From Nemorincola caseinilytica (GTDB lineage Bacteria > Bacteroidota > Bacteroidia > Chitinophagales > Chitinophagaceae): 64,000 nucleotides of DNA. Position numbers and translations under genes: made by a program. Shown piece by piece: positions 1-8,733 of the stretch. The notes under the pieces were generated by a model. That model had not been told where the DNA came from. It made no database searches and was given only the letters and a program-made list of their open reading frames with translations. Within the stretch, counting starts at the first letter, position 1. Every line of letters begins with the position of its first letter. Where the stretch lies: contig NZ_BAABFA010000007.1 in NCBI RefSeq assembly GCF_039540515.1, positions 124,001 to 188,000 on the forward strand, in the 5' to 3' direction.

Positions 1-1058
1 TAATGGCCGGCGGTATAGGCAGCAGGTTCTGGCCAGAGAGCCGCACACACCTGCCCAAGCAATTCCTGGACCTACTGGGTACCGGCAAGTCGCTCATACA
101 GTGGACGTACAACCGCTTCAAGCATATTTGCCCCAAGGAGAACATATACTTCATCACCAATGAGCAGTATATGGCCACCCTGCGCCAGCAGATACCCGAG
201 ATAAATGATGCCAACATCATATCAGAGCCATCGCGAAAGAACACCGCACCCTGCGCGGCCTACTTCGCACACAAGATAATGGCGCTGAATCCCAATGCCA
301 ATATAGTGATGTCGCCGGCCGACCACCTGATAATGGACGAGCACTCCTTTGAGCGTACCACGCAGGATGCGCTGGAGTTCGTATCGAAGCACAAGGCCAT
401 GCTGACGCTGGGCATAAAACCCACCCGCCCCGATACTGGCTATGGCTACATACAGTACGATGTAGAGCAGGAGATAGACAAGGTCTACCGCGTGAAGACC
501 TTTACCGAAAAACCATCGCTGGAGCTGGCCCGCACCTTCCTGAAGAGCGGAGACTTCCTCTGGAACTCGGGCATATTCGTATGGAACGTGCAGACCATAA
601 TGGAAGCGCTGGAGCACTTCCTGCCCGAGATGAACGATGTGTTCCTGCAGGCAAAGAACGTGTACAATACCCCTGCCGAGCACGATGCCATAGTAAGGCT
701 GTACCCTCACTGTACCAACATATCTATAGACTATGGTATAATGGAGAAGGCGCGCAATGTATATGTGATACCTTCCTACTTCGGCTGGTGCGACCTGGGC
801 ACATGGGAGTCGGCATATGACAACAGCGAGAAGGACTACCTGGGCAATGCCGTGCTGGGCAATAATGTGATGGTGATAGACGCCACCGAGTGTATGATAA
901 AAGCCCCCAACGAAAAGCTGGTGGTGCTGCAGGGCCTGGAGAAATTCATAGTGGTAGACACGCCCGATGTACTGCTGATATGCGAGCGCAACCGCGAGCA
1001 GCAGATAAAGGAATATGTGGCCGAAGTGAAACGCAACAAGGGCGACAGGTACCTGTAA
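1..1058 (+). CDS. manC: Mannose-1-phosphate guanylyltransferase, 5' end cut by window edge
   Basis: The protein converts mannose 1-phosphate and GTP to GDP-mannose, the donor for cell-surface glycans. The visible sequence opens with the nucleotidyltransferase signature GGIGSRFWP. In this family that signature is preceded by a few residues, and the frame is open to the window edge, so the first Met seen (base 3) is probably internal. Further family marks are TFTEKPS near residue 167 and WNSGIFVW near residue 188. The length of about 351 residues fits the short single-domain form without a fused isomerase domain. It ends in TAA seven bases before a converging cytochrome gene. The family is clear; choice of sugar substrate is by family resemblance. 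Confidence 0.9.
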   Translation, partial: MAGGIGSRFWPESRTHLPKQFLDLLGTGKSLIQWTYNRFKHICPKENIYFITNEQYMATLRQQIPEINDANIISEPSRKNTAPCAAYFAHKIMALNPNANIVMSPADHLIMDEHSFERTTQDALEFVSKHKAMLTLGIKPTRPDTGYGYIQYDVEQEIDKVYRVKTFTEKPSLELARTFLKSGDFLWNSGIFVWNVQTIMEALEHFLPEMNDVFLQAKNVYNTPAEHDAIVRLYPHCTNISIDYGIMEKARNVYVIPSYFGWCDLGTWESAYDNSEKDYLGNAVLGNNVMVIDATECMIKAPNEKLVVLQGLEKFIVVDTPDVLLICERNREQQIKEYVAEVKRNKGDRYL

Positions 1059-1064
1059 AGGGTA

Positions 1065-1505
1065 CTACTTCGCCCTGGCGGCCTTTACCTCATCTATGGT
1101 AACGGCAGTACCCGTATTTCCCATATTGGTGTATACATAAGACAGTACGGCTGCTACCTCCTCGTCGTTCAGCTGCTGGGGTGGCATAGTATTGTTATAC
1201 GTTTTGCCGTTCACCACCATTTCGCCGCTGCTGCCTTTTATCACCTGCAGTATGGTCTTCTCCCTGTTGGCCAGGTAATCCGATCCCGCCAGTGGCGGGT
1301 ACACATTGGGTAGCCCGTCGCCGCCCGCCATATGGCACTGCGCACAGGCACGCTTGTATATATCTTCTCCGCCGGGCTTCGATGCCTCGGCCTTTACATC
1401 ATCGGTAGAGAATGGTTGCTTGTCGGTAGTGCTTTCGCTGCTGCCGCAAGACACTGCGAACATTACTGCAAGGGCAGCACAAAATAGCAGGGATACTTTC
1501 TTCAT
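1065..1505 (-). CDS. Lipoprotein c-type cytochrome
   Basis: A 146-residue protein with a lipoprotein signal peptide: MKK start, hydrophobic core, and FAVSC with the lipidated Cys at residue 20. One heme site, CAQCH, lies at residues 54-58, and a probable distal Met sits in NTMPP (residue 107), so this is a class I mono-heme cytochrome c. A linker rich in Ser, Thr and charged residues separates the anchor from the heme domain. It probably carries electrons in the periplasm; its partner cannot be told from the neighbours. The start at 1505 was chosen because it places the signal peptide at the N-terminus; the frame stays open upstream but encodes nothing recognisable. Confidence 0.88.
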   Translation of the reverse strand: MKKVSLLFCAALAVMFAVSCGSSESTTDKQPFSTDDVKAEASKPGGEDIYKRACAQCHMAGGDGLPNVYPPLAGSDYLANREKTILQVIKGSSGEMVVNGKTYNNTMPPQQLNDEEVAAVLSYVYTNMGNTGTAVTIDEVKAARAK

Positions 1506-1584
1506 GTCAGAAGGGAGGCTTTGTGTGAACGGCGGTAAATTTAGCAAGAAGCAGAAAATAAACACAACTCCTGTACTTTTTCTT

Positions 1585-2118
1585 TTAGGGTCGGTCGGCA
1601 GGCCTGTAGCCGGCATTCTGTATCCACTGCTCTTCGGCGAGGCGGTATTCCACTTCATTTTGCAGGGTCTTGTACAGGGTAGCACCCGTTTTCTCTACCG
1701 TCTTTCGCGAGCGGTGGTTGTGGCTGCCTACATGAAAAGATATGGTCTTTGCAAAAGTAAAAGCATGGTCTATCATCAGGCATTTCATTTCCTTGTTGTA
1801 GCCATTGGCCCAGCATCTGCGTACCAGGAAGGTATAGCCTATAGCTATGTTACCTGTAGCGGGGTCGTAGTTATAGTAGCGAGAGCTGCCTATTATCTCG
1901 CCGCTGATATTATCTATAGCCACAAAGGCGCTCTGCGATGCCATTGCGCTTTCCAGGTAGCGGGCGAATACCTCCGGCATATAGCGGGTACGCTCCGGAT
2001 GCTGCTCCCATATCAGCGGATCGGCTGCTATATGGTAAAGCGCCTCATGATCGGCAGATAGCATGGGGCGCAGCGTTAGCAGTCCGCCTTTAAGTGTGAT
2101 ACCGGAATGTGGAGACAT
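1585..2118 (-). CDS. GNAT-family N-acetyltransferase, RimJ/RimL-like
   Basis: A 177-residue acetyl-CoA-dependent acetyltransferase. The N-terminal strand ending LTLRPML and the motif A segment running from IAIGYTF to CWANGYNKE match the family in which ribosomal-protein or small-molecule amines are acetylated. HNHRSRKTVEKTGA near residue 145 is the usual helix (NxxSxxxxEKxGF-like) before the last strands. A start six bases upstream (2124) is equally possible. The open frame continues further upstream but runs through a terminator hairpin at 2173-2192, so it is unlikely to be coding there. The substrate cannot be predicted. Confidence 0.8.
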   Translation of the reverse strand: MSPHSGITLKGGLLTLRPMLSADHEALYHIAADPLIWEQHPERTRYMPEVFARYLESAMASQSAFVAIDNISGEIIGSSRYYNYDPATGNIAIGYTFLVRRCWANGYNKEMKCLMIDHAFTFAKTISFHVGSHNHRSRKTVEKTGATLYKTLQNEVEYRLAEEQWIQNAGYRPADRP

Positions 2119-2172
2119 GAGCATGCGGTGTATATGCGAATATAAGGCCCCTGTGCGCCACGCACCAAAAAA

Positions 2173-2192
2173 GCCCCTGTGTACACAGGGGC
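2173..2192 (-). terminator. Rho-independent terminator of the 2222-2734 lipoprotein gene
   Basis: A perfect 20-base palindrome (arms gcccctgt / acaggggc around gtac) is followed on the minus strand by six T residues (bases 2167-2172). It lies 30 bases past the stop of the lipoprotein gene and ahead of the acetyltransferase. Confidence 0.8.
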
Positions 2193-2221
2193 GCAAGGGA
2201 TATTGGAAGGGGTAATGATGA

Positions 2222-2734
2222 CTATCCTTTTTTAATGCCACGCTTGGTCTGGCGCTTCAGTTTGCCCTGGCTGCGCCACTTGCTGCGGGGCTTGCCGGCC
2301 ATTGCTGCGGGTACGTCTATCAGGCGGGGTTTCAGTGTCAGCAGGTTACCGGTAGGCCCATCTATCAGCCAGCCTATGCCTGCCGTCAGCAGGGCATCTG
2401 CTATCACCATTTTGCCCCACAGCTTGGGTTTCAGCGCTACAGTAGCTTTTTGCCCGGTAGATGGCGAGTACAGCTCTAGCGTGGCTCTTTTTTTGCGGGG
2501 CAGCATCACTGCCGTTGTATAGAAGGCCACAGCGCCATTGGTACGGCCATTGGCGGCAAATACCTCGCTTGTCTTACTCAGGCTTTGCCCGTTCGATGAT
2601 GCCTGTATGTCGCCGGGCGCATCTATGAGGAATACCTCTGTCTTACCCTTCTTACTGGCATTGACGATGGTGGCACAACTGTGAAGCATGGACATAAGGC
2701 ATATTGCCGATGCGATGGTGATGAACTGTTTCAT
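2222..2734 (-). CDS. Small lipoprotein of unknown function
   Basis: A 170-residue protein with a lipoprotein signal: MKQFITIASA, a hydrophobic stretch, then LMSMLHSC with the lipidated Cys at residue 20. After the anchor comes a domain that includes two hydrophobic patches (GAVAFYTTAVML and a later segment ending LTAGIGWLIDGPTGNL) and a very basic tail rich in Lys and Arg. The second patch resembles the glycine-containing membrane-proximal segments of small Bacteroidota envelope lipoproteins, but I do not recognise the family. It has its own strong terminator, so it is probably a single-gene transcript. Confidence 0.72.
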   Translation of the reverse strand: MKQFITIASAICLMSMLHSCATIVNASKKGKTEVFLIDAPGDIQASSNGQSLSKTSEVFAANGRTNGAVAFYTTAVMLPRKKRATLELYSPSTGQKATVALKPKLWGKMVIADALLTAGIGWLIDGPTGNLLTLKPRLIDVPAAMAGKPRSKWRSQGKLKRQTKRGIKKG

Positions 2735-2819
2735 ATTGCTGCGTGTTATTGGTGAGACAATGTTTTGTTTTTCATCAGCAAAACTATCCCGGGGCCAAAG
2801 GCCGCCAATCACACTTTAG

Positions 2820-3296
2820 TTGTATTTTACGGTCAGGCCGGGGCATGGAACGAACCACTCACTATCCCGGCACAGCATGGGAAGCCACCAACAACAACCT
2901 GTAGTACATAGCCTGAATGCAGGCGCGCAGCAGATCCTGCGCATACGCGCGGCAGAGCGCTACTCTATGCAGCGTATAGCGGTAATGGAGGGGCAGAGCT
3001 ATAACATAAGATGCGATGCAGGACAGCGGTGGGTAGATATGGTGATATGGGCATCGCCCAAAGGTTACCCCAACCCGCTGGCGCGCCTCTTCGGTATGCG
3101 GGTACACGATGCCAGGTGCTTCTGCCTGTGCGGCGCGTATAACGATGCAGATACAGATGCCTTTGCCATAGGTACGGACCATACCATAGCGCATGTACCC
3201 ATCAATGGTACACTATCGTTCTTTGCCAATGATGTGCATGGCTACGAATGGAACAACTGGGGCAGTATAGATATAACGGTAACGAGGTTGCAGTGA
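2820..3296 (+). CDS. LecA/PA-IL-like beta-sandwich protein
   Basis: A 158-residue frame. The C-terminal half resembles the galactose-binding lectin LecA of Pseudomonas: a tryptophan-containing strand (RWVDMVIWASP, residues 70-80), a CGAY segment, PINGTLSF, and the hallmark FFANDVHGYEWNNWGS (134-149), which aligns with NDVPGxYxNNxGS in LecA. In LecA these residues help bind calcium and sugar. No signal peptide is visible. The N-terminus is doubtful: residues 1-25 look unlike protein, and a second frame starting at 2845 (MERTTHYPGTAWEATNNNL, ending at 2904) reads more naturally, so a start further in (for example 2877) or a frameshift near 2900 is possible. The fold assignment is from memory of the motif. 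Confidence 0.6.
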   Translation: MYFTVRPGHGTNHSLSRHSMGSHQQQPVVHSLNAGAQQILRIRAAERYSMQRIAVMEGQSYNIRCDAGQRWVDMVIWASPKGYPNPLARLFGMRVHDARCFCLCGAYNDADTDAFAIGTDHTIAHVPINGTLSFFANDVHGYEWNNWGSIDITVTRLQ

Positions 3297-3713
3297 TCAC
3301 CGCAGCCTGTCGGTAGAGCGTACCAGCTTCTCATCTCCGCGAATGCCTATCGCGGCCAGTACCAGGAATATGATAGCTGCTACGGGCAGCACTGCACCTA
3401 TCCAGTAATTGCCGTTCACGGGTGGGGGTACGGCATTGTCCAGGCGGGTGATGCGCGAGAGCATGAACGATGTAAAAATGCTATTGTCCAGCACACATAC
3501 CATGGTCATACGCGCCTGGCGCTTCCGGTTCCTGAACATGAATATGGTGATGAGCGGCAAGGCCGTCATGATAAGCGCTATCAGCAGCGATGGGAAATTA
3601 TCGGCCACACGCACAGGCGGTATACCATCGGCCCTGTAAAGGTCGAAGAAGAATACGCCCGAGTTCAGAAGTGCGGCTACCAGCAGCCATATCGATTGTT
3701 TGCGTTGTATCAT
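3297..3713 (-). CDS. DUF4293-family membrane protein
   Basis: A 138-residue inner-membrane protein with hydrophobic segments at about 7-25, 41-60, 70-86 and 104-124, the four-helix plan of the DUF4293 family of Bacteroidota. The MIQRKQSIWLL opening is typical. A basic loop (RNRKRQAR) follows the second helix and is probably cytoplasmic. It starts 17 bases after the serS stop on the same strand, so the two are probably co-transcribed. Function unknown. Confidence 0.82.
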   Translation of the reverse strand: MIQRKQSIWLLVAALLNSGVFFFDLYRADGIPPVRVADNFPSLLIALIMTALPLITIFMFRNRKRQARMTMVCVLDNSIFTSFMLSRITRLDNAVPPPVNGNYWIGAVLPVAAIIFLVLAAIGIRGDEKLVRSTDRLR

Positions 3714-3730
3714 ATCGTGTCAGGTAGGTC

Positions 3731-5002
3731 TTAGTTTATCATGTCTTTGCCAAAGTATGAGTGCAGCACAGCAGGCAGTTTTATGCCATCGGGCGCCTGG
3801 TTGTTCTCCAGCAGGCAGGCCACTATACGAGGCAGCGCCAGCGAGCTGCCATTCAGCGTATGCACCAGGTTGGTCTTATTGTGGGCATCCTTGTAGCGTA
3901 TCTTCATACGGTTCGACTGGAACACCTCGAAGTTGGACACAGAGCTTACCTCCAGCCAGCGCTCCTGCGCTGCGCTATATACTTCAAAGTCGTAGGTGAG
4001 CGCCGAGGTGAAGCTCATATCGCCGCCGCACAGGCGCAGTATGCGGTAGGGCAGGCCCAGGCTTTTTACCAGCGCCTCTACATGGCTTACCATGCCTTCC
4101 AGTGTCTCATAACTGGTGGCGGGGTCGGCTATATGCACTATCTCCACCTTGTCGAACTGGTGCACACGGTTCAGGCCGCGCACATCCTTGCCATAAGAGC
4201 CTGCCTCGCGGCGGAAGCAGGGAGAGTATGCGGTCATCTTTACCGGCAGCTCGCTCTCCTGCAGTATCACATCGCGGTATATATTGGTAAGCGGCACTTC
4301 CGATGTAGGTATCAGGTACAGGCCGTCGGCGGTCACATGGTACATCTGTCCTTCCTTGTCGGGTAGCTGGCCTGTGCCATATGCTGTTTCCTCGTTCACC
4401 ATAAAGGGCGGGCAGTGCTCTACATAGCCCGCAGCGGTATTATAGTCCAGGAAATACTGAATGAGCGCACGCTGCAGCTTTGCCCCCTGCCCTATGAACA
4501 CAGGGAAACCACTGCCTGCTATCTTATTGCCCAGTGCCAGGTCCATCAGGTTATACTTTGCCATCAGGTCCCAGTGGGGCAGCTTCTGTGCGGTCAGGTC
4601 GGGCATATCGCCGCCGCTGCGCACCACTACGTTCTCCTCGGGCGTTTTGCCCTCTGGCACGCTGGTATGGGGCAGGTTGGGCAGGCGCACCAGCGCATCG
4701 TGCAGTTGCTGTTCCATATCGGCCAGCTGCTGTACCAGGTCTTTTATGGTCTCTTTGTGCTGTGCTACCTGTGCTTTCAGTTGTTCTGCCTGCTCTTTCT
4801 CGCCCCTGGCCATATGCTGCCCTATCAGCTTCGATGCACTATTCACCGACGCCGCCAGCTCGTCGTGCGCCAGTTGTATGCGGCGGCGGGTCTCGTCGGC
4901 CTCTATTATGGTATCTACGAGTACTACATCCTTGAAGTGCTTCTTGGCCAGTCCCTGCAGTATCAGTTCCTTGTTCTGCCTGAATAAGTGTATGGGCAAC
5001 AT
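3731..5002 (-). CDS. serS: Seryl-tRNA synthetase
   Basis: Charges tRNA-Ser with serine in the cytoplasm. The 423-residue length is normal. Residues about 25-110 form the long charged coiled-coil arm that grips the tRNA variable arm. The class II catalytic core follows: TSEVPLTN near 233, motif 2 (SPCFRREAGSYGKD, about 260-273), and motif 3 (NGSSLALPR, near 385). The ATG at 5002 gives the usual MLPIHLFRQNKE opening and was preferred over a start nine codons upstream. It lies between dgt and the DUF4293 gene on the same strand. Confidence 0.96.
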   Translation of the reverse strand: MLPIHLFRQNKELILQGLAKKHFKDVVLVDTIIEADETRRRIQLAHDELAASVNSASKLIGQHMARGEKEQAEQLKAQVAQHKETIKDLVQQLADMEQQLHDALVRLPNLPHTSVPEGKTPEENVVVRSGGDMPDLTAQKLPHWDLMAKYNLMDLALGNKIAGSGFPVFIGQGAKLQRALIQYFLDYNTAAGYVEHCPPFMVNEETAYGTGQLPDKEGQMYHVTADGLYLIPTSEVPLTNIYRDVILQESELPVKMTAYSPCFRREAGSYGKDVRGLNRVHQFDKVEIVHIADPATSYETLEGMVSHVEALVKSLGLPYRILRLCGGDMSFTSALTYDFEVYSAAQERWLEVSSVSNFEVFQSNRMKIRYKDAHNKTNLVHTLNGSSLALPRIVACLLENNQAPDGIKLPAVLHSYFGKDMIN

Positions 5003-5066
5003 AAATATGGTAGGTATTACTTGCGGCAAAGATAATCTTAATACAGTAACTACCTACGCAGGGCCG

Positions 5067-6449
5067 TCAGCGTATATCGGGTATGGAGATACCTGTCATT
5101 TTGCGGTACAGGTCTATGGCGTACAGGTCTGTCATGCCCGATATGAAGTCTACCACAGAGCGTACATCGCCATACACATCCCTGCCCTTGCCCGTAACGG
5201 GAAACTGTGCCGGAATGATCTTCAGTACCTTGCCCGATTTGCTGAGGCCCGGGTGCAGCACGGCCTGCACCAGCTCGCGCAGCAGGCCGCCTATCACATT
5301 ATAGCCTGCCACTTCTATCTCTACCACAGAGCGGTAGTTATATATGTTCTCTACAGAGAATGTATTGATGCGGCCTATCAGCTCATGGTCGGCAGGGGAC
5401 AGGCACTTCAGCAGGTCTTTATCCAGGGTGCCTGCCAGCAGTTGCTCCTCATGCGCCATAAAGGCCGCAGCCAGCTTGTCTACCATCAGGCCTATCCAGC
5501 GGGCGCGTATGTACTGTACCTTCTGGTTGTCATCGTTTATGGCGGCCAGCTTGCCATCTATATAGCTACGCCTTGTGTATGGCCCTGTCTCCCCGTCGAA
5601 GAAGGGCAGGAAGAGGTCCATAAAGGTGTCTGTGCTCACTATGCGCAGGCGGTGGGCATCTTCCAGGTCTATGACCCGGTAGCATATGTCGTCGGCGGCC
5701 TCGGTAAGGTATACGAAGGGGTGGCGGGCATATATGTTGCTGCCCTCGGCCAGCCGCGGTATGCCCAGTGCGGCGGCTATCTGCGTATAGGTGTCTATCT
5801 CGCTATCGAAGAAGCCCGATTTCTTGGTAGAGATGGAATTTTTATTGAAGCCCTCGGCCGATGTGCAGGGGTACTTTACCAAGGCGGCCAGCGTGGTATA
5901 GGTAAGCCTGTAGCCACCGGGCTCGGGCTCGTTGAAGTTGTGCGTGAGTATGCGGAAGGCATTGGAGTTGCCCTCGAAGTATTCCAGGTCGCGGCGCTGG
6001 TTGGGAGAGAGGTTGTCCTCTATTATCTTTTTATTGTCGCCCTCCAGCTCCCTGAAAAAGGCGCGTATGGCATCCTCGCCCGAATGACCGAAGGGGGGAT
6101 TGCCTATATCGTGGGCCAGGCATGCCGATGCTATCACCGATGCCAGCTCGTACCTGTAGAACTCTGTATGCGTCTCGTTGGCGCATGCATGGCGGGCGGC
6201 TATCTGCTCTCCTGCGGCCTTGCCCAGCGACCGCCCTACCGATGCTACCTCCAGGCTGTGCGTGAGCCTGTTGTGTACGAATATGGCGCCCGGTAGCGGG
6301 AATACCTGTGTCTTGTTCTGCAGGCGGCGAAAGCCCGATGAGAATATGATGCGGTCATAGTCGCGCAGGAAAGAGTTGCGTACAGGATCGGTGCTGTTGC
6401 CGCGGGAAGAGCCCGTACGCTGCGTGGTGTATAACGACTGCCAGTTCAT
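5067..6449 (-). CDS. dgt: Deoxyguanosinetriphosphate triphosphohydrolase (dGTPase)
   Basis: Hydrolyses dGTP to deoxyguanosine and triphosphate, adjusting nucleotide pools. The 460-residue protein has the HD-domain metal ligands: His64 in RLTHSLEV, His113-Asp114 in LAHDIGNPPFGHSGE, and a later Asp in EAADDICYR. The opening NSTDPVRNSFLRDYDRI is typical of the dGTPase subfamily. The ATG at 6449 (MNWQSLY) was chosen; an in-frame ATG 18 bases upstream is possible. It lies 64 bases upstream of serS. Confidence 0.94.
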   Translation of the reverse strand: MNWQSLYTTQRTGSSRGNSTDPVRNSFLRDYDRIIFSSGFRRLQNKTQVFPLPGAIFVHNRLTHSLEVASVGRSLGKAAGEQIAARHACANETHTEFYRYELASVIASACLAHDIGNPPFGHSGEDAIRAFFRELEGDNKKIIEDNLSPNQRRDLEYFEGNSNAFRILTHNFNEPEPGGYRLTYTTLAALVKYPCTSAEGFNKNSISTKKSGFFDSEIDTYTQIAAALGIPRLAEGSNIYARHPFVYLTEAADDICYRVIDLEDAHRLRIVSTDTFMDLFLPFFDGETGPYTRRSYIDGKLAAINDDNQKVQYIRARWIGLMVDKLAAAFMAHEEQLLAGTLDKDLLKCLSPADHELIGRINTFSVENIYNYRSVVEIEVAGYNVIGGLLRELVQAVLHPGLSKSGKVLKIIPAQFPVTGKGRDVYGDVRSVVDFISGMTDLYAIDLYRKMTGISIPDIR

Positions 6450-6491
6450 ATTGTAAATATGCGACAAAATGAGGAGAATGACGGTGGTAAA

Positions 6492-6529
6492 AGCCCCACC
6501 CTACCTCCCCAAAGGGGAGGGGATGGGCT
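6492..6529. repeat. REP-like GC-rich palindrome, copy 1
   Basis: An imperfect palindrome with a ctcccc-aaa-ggggag core flanked by agcccc and tgggct arms. It lies in the spacer between dgt and rho and belongs to the same family as copies at 23411, 48426, 60003 and 63275. Confidence 0.6.
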
Positions 6530-6640
6530 GTGGTCTGCTACGCATTGCAAAAAAATAAGTAGATATGACATAACGGGACCGGTTAACACCCGCACAGGTG
6601 TTCCTTCAAAGAGTACCATGCGCAATTTTGAGAACACACA

Positions 6641-6680
6641 TACAAAAAGAGACAGCCTCGCAAGGCTGTCTCTTTTTGTA
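6641..6680 (-). terminator. Strong terminator downstream of rho
   Basis: A perfect 17-base inverted repeat (tacaaaaagagacagcc and its complement) around tcgcaa. The stem has T-rich outer ends on both strands, so it could act in either direction. It lies 17 bases past the rho stop, and dgt then needs its own promoter. Confidence 0.85.
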
Positions 6681-6696
6681 TGACATCTGTATCGCG

Positions 6697-8448
6697 TTAT
6701 TTGTTCATCGTGGCCAGGAACTCTTCGTTACTCCTGGTACCGCGCATCTGCTGCAGTAGGAAGTGCATGGCCTCATCGGTATTCATATCCGATATATGGT
6801 TGCGCAGCAGCCACATCTTGTTCTGCACATCTTTCTCCAGCAGCAGGTCGTCGCGGCGGGTAGATGATGATGTGATGTCTATGGCAGGGAATATGCGTTT
6901 GTTGGCCAGCTTGCGGTCCAGCTGCAGTTCCATATTGCCCGTACCCTTGAACTCTTCGAATATCACCTCGTCCATCTTAGAGCCAGTGTCTATCAGCGCC
7001 GTGGCCAGTATCGTCAGCGATCCGCCGTTCTCTATCTTGCGCGCCGCGCCAAAGAATTGTTTTGGTTTCTGCATGGCATTGGCCTCCACACCACCGCTCA
7101 GCACCTTGCCGCTGGCAGGGGCCACGGTATTGTGGGCACGCGCCAGGCGGGTTATAGAGTCCAGCAGTATCACCACATCGTGGCCTACTTCTACCAGCCT
7201 CTTGGCCTTTTGCAGCGCTATGGTCGATACCTTCACATGCTTGTCGGCAGGCTCGTCAAAGGTCGATGCTATCACCTCTGCGCGTACGCTGCGCTGCATA
7301 TCGGTCACTTCCTCGGGGCGCTCATCCACCAGCACTATCATCAGGTAGCACTCGGGGTGGTTGGCGGCTATGGCATTGGCCACTTCCTTCAGCAGCATGG
7401 TCTTACCGGTCTTTGGCTGTGCCACTATCAGTCCGCGCTGGCCCTTACCTATAGGGGTAAAGAGGTCCATGATGCGGGTGCTGTAGTTGTTGGCAGTACT
7501 GGTGAGGTTCAGCTTTTCGAAGGGGAATAGCGGAGTGAGGTAATCGAAAGGTACGCGGTCGCGTATCTCGTCGGGCAGCTTGCCGTTTATGGTCTCTACC
7601 TTCAGCAGGGCAAAGTACTTCTCGCCTTCCTTTGGCGGGCGTACATGACCTTTCACGGTATCGCCTGTCTTCAGGCCGAAGAGCTTTATCTGCGATGGCG
7701 ACACATATATATCGTCCGGAGAGCTGAGGTAATTGTAGTCGCTGCTGCGCAGGAAACCATAGCCATCGGGCATCATTTCCAGTACGCCCTCGCTGGCCAC
7801 CACCCCCTCGAATTCCAGGTTGAAGGTGCTCTGCTGCTCGCGGCGGTTGTTATTATTATTGTTGTTGTTCCTGTTGAATTGCTGCTGCTGGGGGCGATCC
7901 TGGCGTACAGGCTCGGCGTCGGGCGCCTGCTGTGGCTGCTGCACCTCGGGATCAGGAGTAGGCATTATTATGCCCGACCCCTCTGCTGTTGCCGCTGCCT
8001 CATCGGCAGTATCTGTATCTTCCTCTGCGGCAGGGGCCTGTTGTGCAGGCACGGGGCGTGTCAGTTTCTGGTATGCACGGTGGGGCGAGTCTTCACGCTG
8101 TTTGCGCAGTTTGCGTTTTCTTTCGCCATCTGCGCCTGCAGTTGCCGGTTGTTCTGCCTCGGTAGCGCTTGCGGGCTCTTCAGCGGCAGGGGCCTGTGGT
8201 GCGGGTTCGGCTACCGGTGCTTCTTCAGCTGCGGCAGGGGCGGCCTCTTTGGCTTCCTTCGGCTTGCGGCCGCGTTTCTTTTTGGGTTCTTCGCCGGCTA
8301 CCGCGGGTACGGCAGCCTGCTTGTCCAATATCTGGTATACCAGCGTCTTCTTGTCCAGCTTCGATGGCTCGGCTATCTTGAGTGAGTCAGCTATATCTAT
8401 AAGCTCAGGAATGAGCATATCATTTAGCTGCATAATGTCGTAAGGCAT
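6697..8448 (-). CDS. rho: Transcription termination factor Rho, with long disordered insertion
   Basis: An ATP-driven RNA translocase that ends transcription. The 583-residue protein is much longer than the roughly 420-residue E. coli form. Residues 6-46 are the N-terminal helical domain. Residues about 50-210 are a low-complexity insertion rich in Ala, Pro and Glu, with basic clusters KKKRGRKPKE and KRKLRKQRE, a Gln-rich segment, and eight consecutive Asn at 194-201. The RNA-binding cold-shock fold follows, then Walker A (QPKTGKT) and Walker B (VVILLDSITRLARAHN). Such insertions are a feature of Bacteroidota Rho and in Bacteroides thetaiotaomicron have been linked to condensate formation. 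The rho stop is followed by a strong hairpin terminator at 6641-6680. Confidence 0.97.
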   Translation of the reverse strand: MPYDIMQLNDMLIPELIDIADSLKIAEPSKLDKKTLVYQILDKQAAVPAVAGEEPKKKRGRKPKEAKEAAPAAAEEAPVAEPAPQAPAAEEPASATEAEQPATAGADGERKRKLRKQREDSPHRAYQKLTRPVPAQQAPAAEEDTDTADEAAATAEGSGIIMPTPDPEVQQPQQAPDAEPVRQDRPQQQQFNRNNNNNNNNRREQQSTFNLEFEGVVASEGVLEMMPDGYGFLRSSDYNYLSSPDDIYVSPSQIKLFGLKTGDTVKGHVRPPKEGEKYFALLKVETINGKLPDEIRDRVPFDYLTPLFPFEKLNLTSTANNYSTRIMDLFTPIGKGQRGLIVAQPKTGKTMLLKEVANAIAANHPECYLMIVLVDERPEEVTDMQRSVRAEVIASTFDEPADKHVKVSTIALQKAKRLVEVGHDVVILLDSITRLARAHNTVAPASGKVLSGGVEANAMQKPKQFFGAARKIENGGSLTILATALIDTGSKMDEVIFEEFKGTGNMELQLDRKLANKRIFPAIDITSSSTRRDDLLLEKDVQNKMWLLRNHISDMNTDEAMHFLLQQMRGTRSNEEFLATMNK

Positions 8449-8733
8449 GCTTGTGTTTTTTCCTGAATGATCTTGTATCGTGTGAATGGTCGGTGACCGT
8501 AGAACTTAATGATGAATGGCAATTGAAAAAAGGAATTTCGTGTTGGGGGAACGGAATGAAAGGAACGAAGAAATACCGGTTCCTTATTGCAAGATTACAA
8601 CTGTTTTTTTAAAAAATAAAAAAAAAGAACAGTTCATGCTTCCGCATCGTACCATAATGCAAAATAAAATACTATGTATATCAATAAGTAACAAGCAACA
8701 AAGACACCTTGTTACGAACAATAGCCCGGCCTG

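Noticed and set aside
4461..6296. Long open frame on the plus strand opposite serS and dgt
   Set aside because: It is antisense to two clear genes, has a biased amino-acid make-up, and shows no family motif.
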